Shown here piece after piece: positions 63,801 through 64,000 of a DNA stretch of 64,000 bases. The notes under the pieces are model-generated. The model made no database searches and was not told where the DNA came from. It saw only the letters and a program-made list of their open reading frames with translations. Origin of the DNA: Aristolochia californica (Eukaryota; Streptophyta; Magnoliopsida; Piperales; Aristolochiaceae); assembly GCA_029961685.1 (NCBI GenBank), contig JARWKL010000009.1:16363237-16427236 (forward strand), read 5' to 3'. Within the stretch, counting starts at the first letter, position 1; every line of letters begins with the position of its first letter. The position numbers and the translations under genes are program-made.

Positions 63801-64000
63801 TATTTTGCCCATTAACAAAAAGCTGACCTAGCGATCATTGATCATTGTAAACTGATTTATCATGCGTAACGGGCCACATTTTTTTAAGGAATGACTTTTG
63901 GGTTGGGATTCAGCACTCAGTTTAAAATTCCCTCGCCTCCCCTTTTCCCGACGATTGCAAAACCTGATATATAAAGACTAAAACGAGTTTTAAATCCCTA
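60852..64000 (+). repeat. Eight-monomer block, second phase, cut by window end
   Basis: Monomers start at 60852, 61529, 62206, 62882 and 63559, the last truncated at 442 bp. They track 55439-58587 at +5,413 bp. Differences seen by eye: 55786 has GGGTTTGGATT where 61199 has GGGTTGGGATT, and 61256 has AAAACATGA where the first phase has AAAACCTGA. Confidence 0.88.

Larger units (their letters stand above)
1..64000 (+). repeat. 677-bp tandem satellite array, fills the window
   Basis: I phased monomers on the AAGAAAA motif that follows the ATG of CACAAATG. This motif recurs at intervals of 668-679 bp from position 1 to 63559, always on the same strand, giving 94 full monomers and a final 442-bp partial one. 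Two indels explain most length variation: a 9-bp deletion just before AGCTGACC (668-669 bp monomers) and a 1-bp insertion giving CCCTATAAAATT (678 bp). A 676-bp class carries a 1-bp deletion (GCATGCTCG instead of GCATGGCTCG). Neighbouring monomers differ by roughly one to a few percent by eye. No other sequence interrupts the array, so stretches without an ORF hold only satellite. The family is not one I recognise by name. Confidence 0.98.

Noticed and set aside
1..64000. CRISPR array or bacterial repeat region
   Set aside because: The unit is 677 bp with no short repeat-spacer pattern and no cas genes; the whole unit repeats, with no unique spacers.
1..64000. rDNA intergenic spacer or 5S/tRNA gene array
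   Set aside because: No 5S, 18S or 25S segment and no matching A-box plus B-box pair; GGTTGGGATTC only loosely resembles a B box.
1..64000. Tandem LTRs of a retrotransposon (TATA box and AATAAA in one unit)
   Set aside because: No primer-binding site, polypurine tract or internal coding region, and no TG...CA boundary could be fixed from an array with no edges in view. It remains a possible distant origin without support here.

Overview
The whole 64 kb window is one uninterrupted head-to-tail tandem satellite array. The monomer is about 677 bp (usual range 668-679 bp) and all copies lie in the same orientation. I place 94 complete monomers plus a 442-bp partial one at the right end. Neither array edge is in the window, and I see no unique flanking DNA, transposon insertion, rRNA, tRNA, CRISPR or convincing protein gene. 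Hand-counted GC over positions 10141-10800 is about 34%. A long AT-rich satellite with higher-order structure points to a eukaryotic nuclear genome. TATA-like and CT-rich motifs, GGGCC-type motifs and plant-like splice signals make a flowering plant my best guess, but that is weak and I do not recognise the satellite family.

Layout, with monomers numbered M1-M95 from the left. (1) 1-14187 is a 21-monomer block (M1-M21). (2) 14188-26341 is a near-identical second copy of its first 18 monomers, offset by exactly 14,187 bp. (3) 26342-31756 repeats the preceding 9-monomer phase (period 6,093 bp). (4) 31757-33110 is a 2-monomer re-duplication (1,354 bp). (5) 33111-35140 is transitional. (6) 35141-47994 is a four-monomer higher-order repeat (period 2,706 bp) in five units, one shortened to three monomers. 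(7) 47995-50024 is transitional. (8) 50025-55438 holds two four-monomer units of period 2,707 bp. (9) 55439-64000 carries an 8-monomer duplication (5,413 bp), its second copy cut off by the window end.

Each monomer carries, in order: a TTG-initiated 73-80 codon open frame of doubtful meaning, an AATAAA hexamer, a GATCATT direct repeat, a TATA-like box, a CT-rich patch, a GTGCATT doublet, an acceptor-like polypyrimidine-AG and a donor-like GTAAGTAA. The frame is broken by a 1-bp deletion in 20 monomers. The promoter and splice motifs could make the array transcribable, but coding function is not supported.

The main interest is the nested duplication history. Shared variants allow several unequal-exchange junctions to be placed within 50-400 bp. 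Many monomer differences look like CpG transitions, consistent with cytosine methylation.
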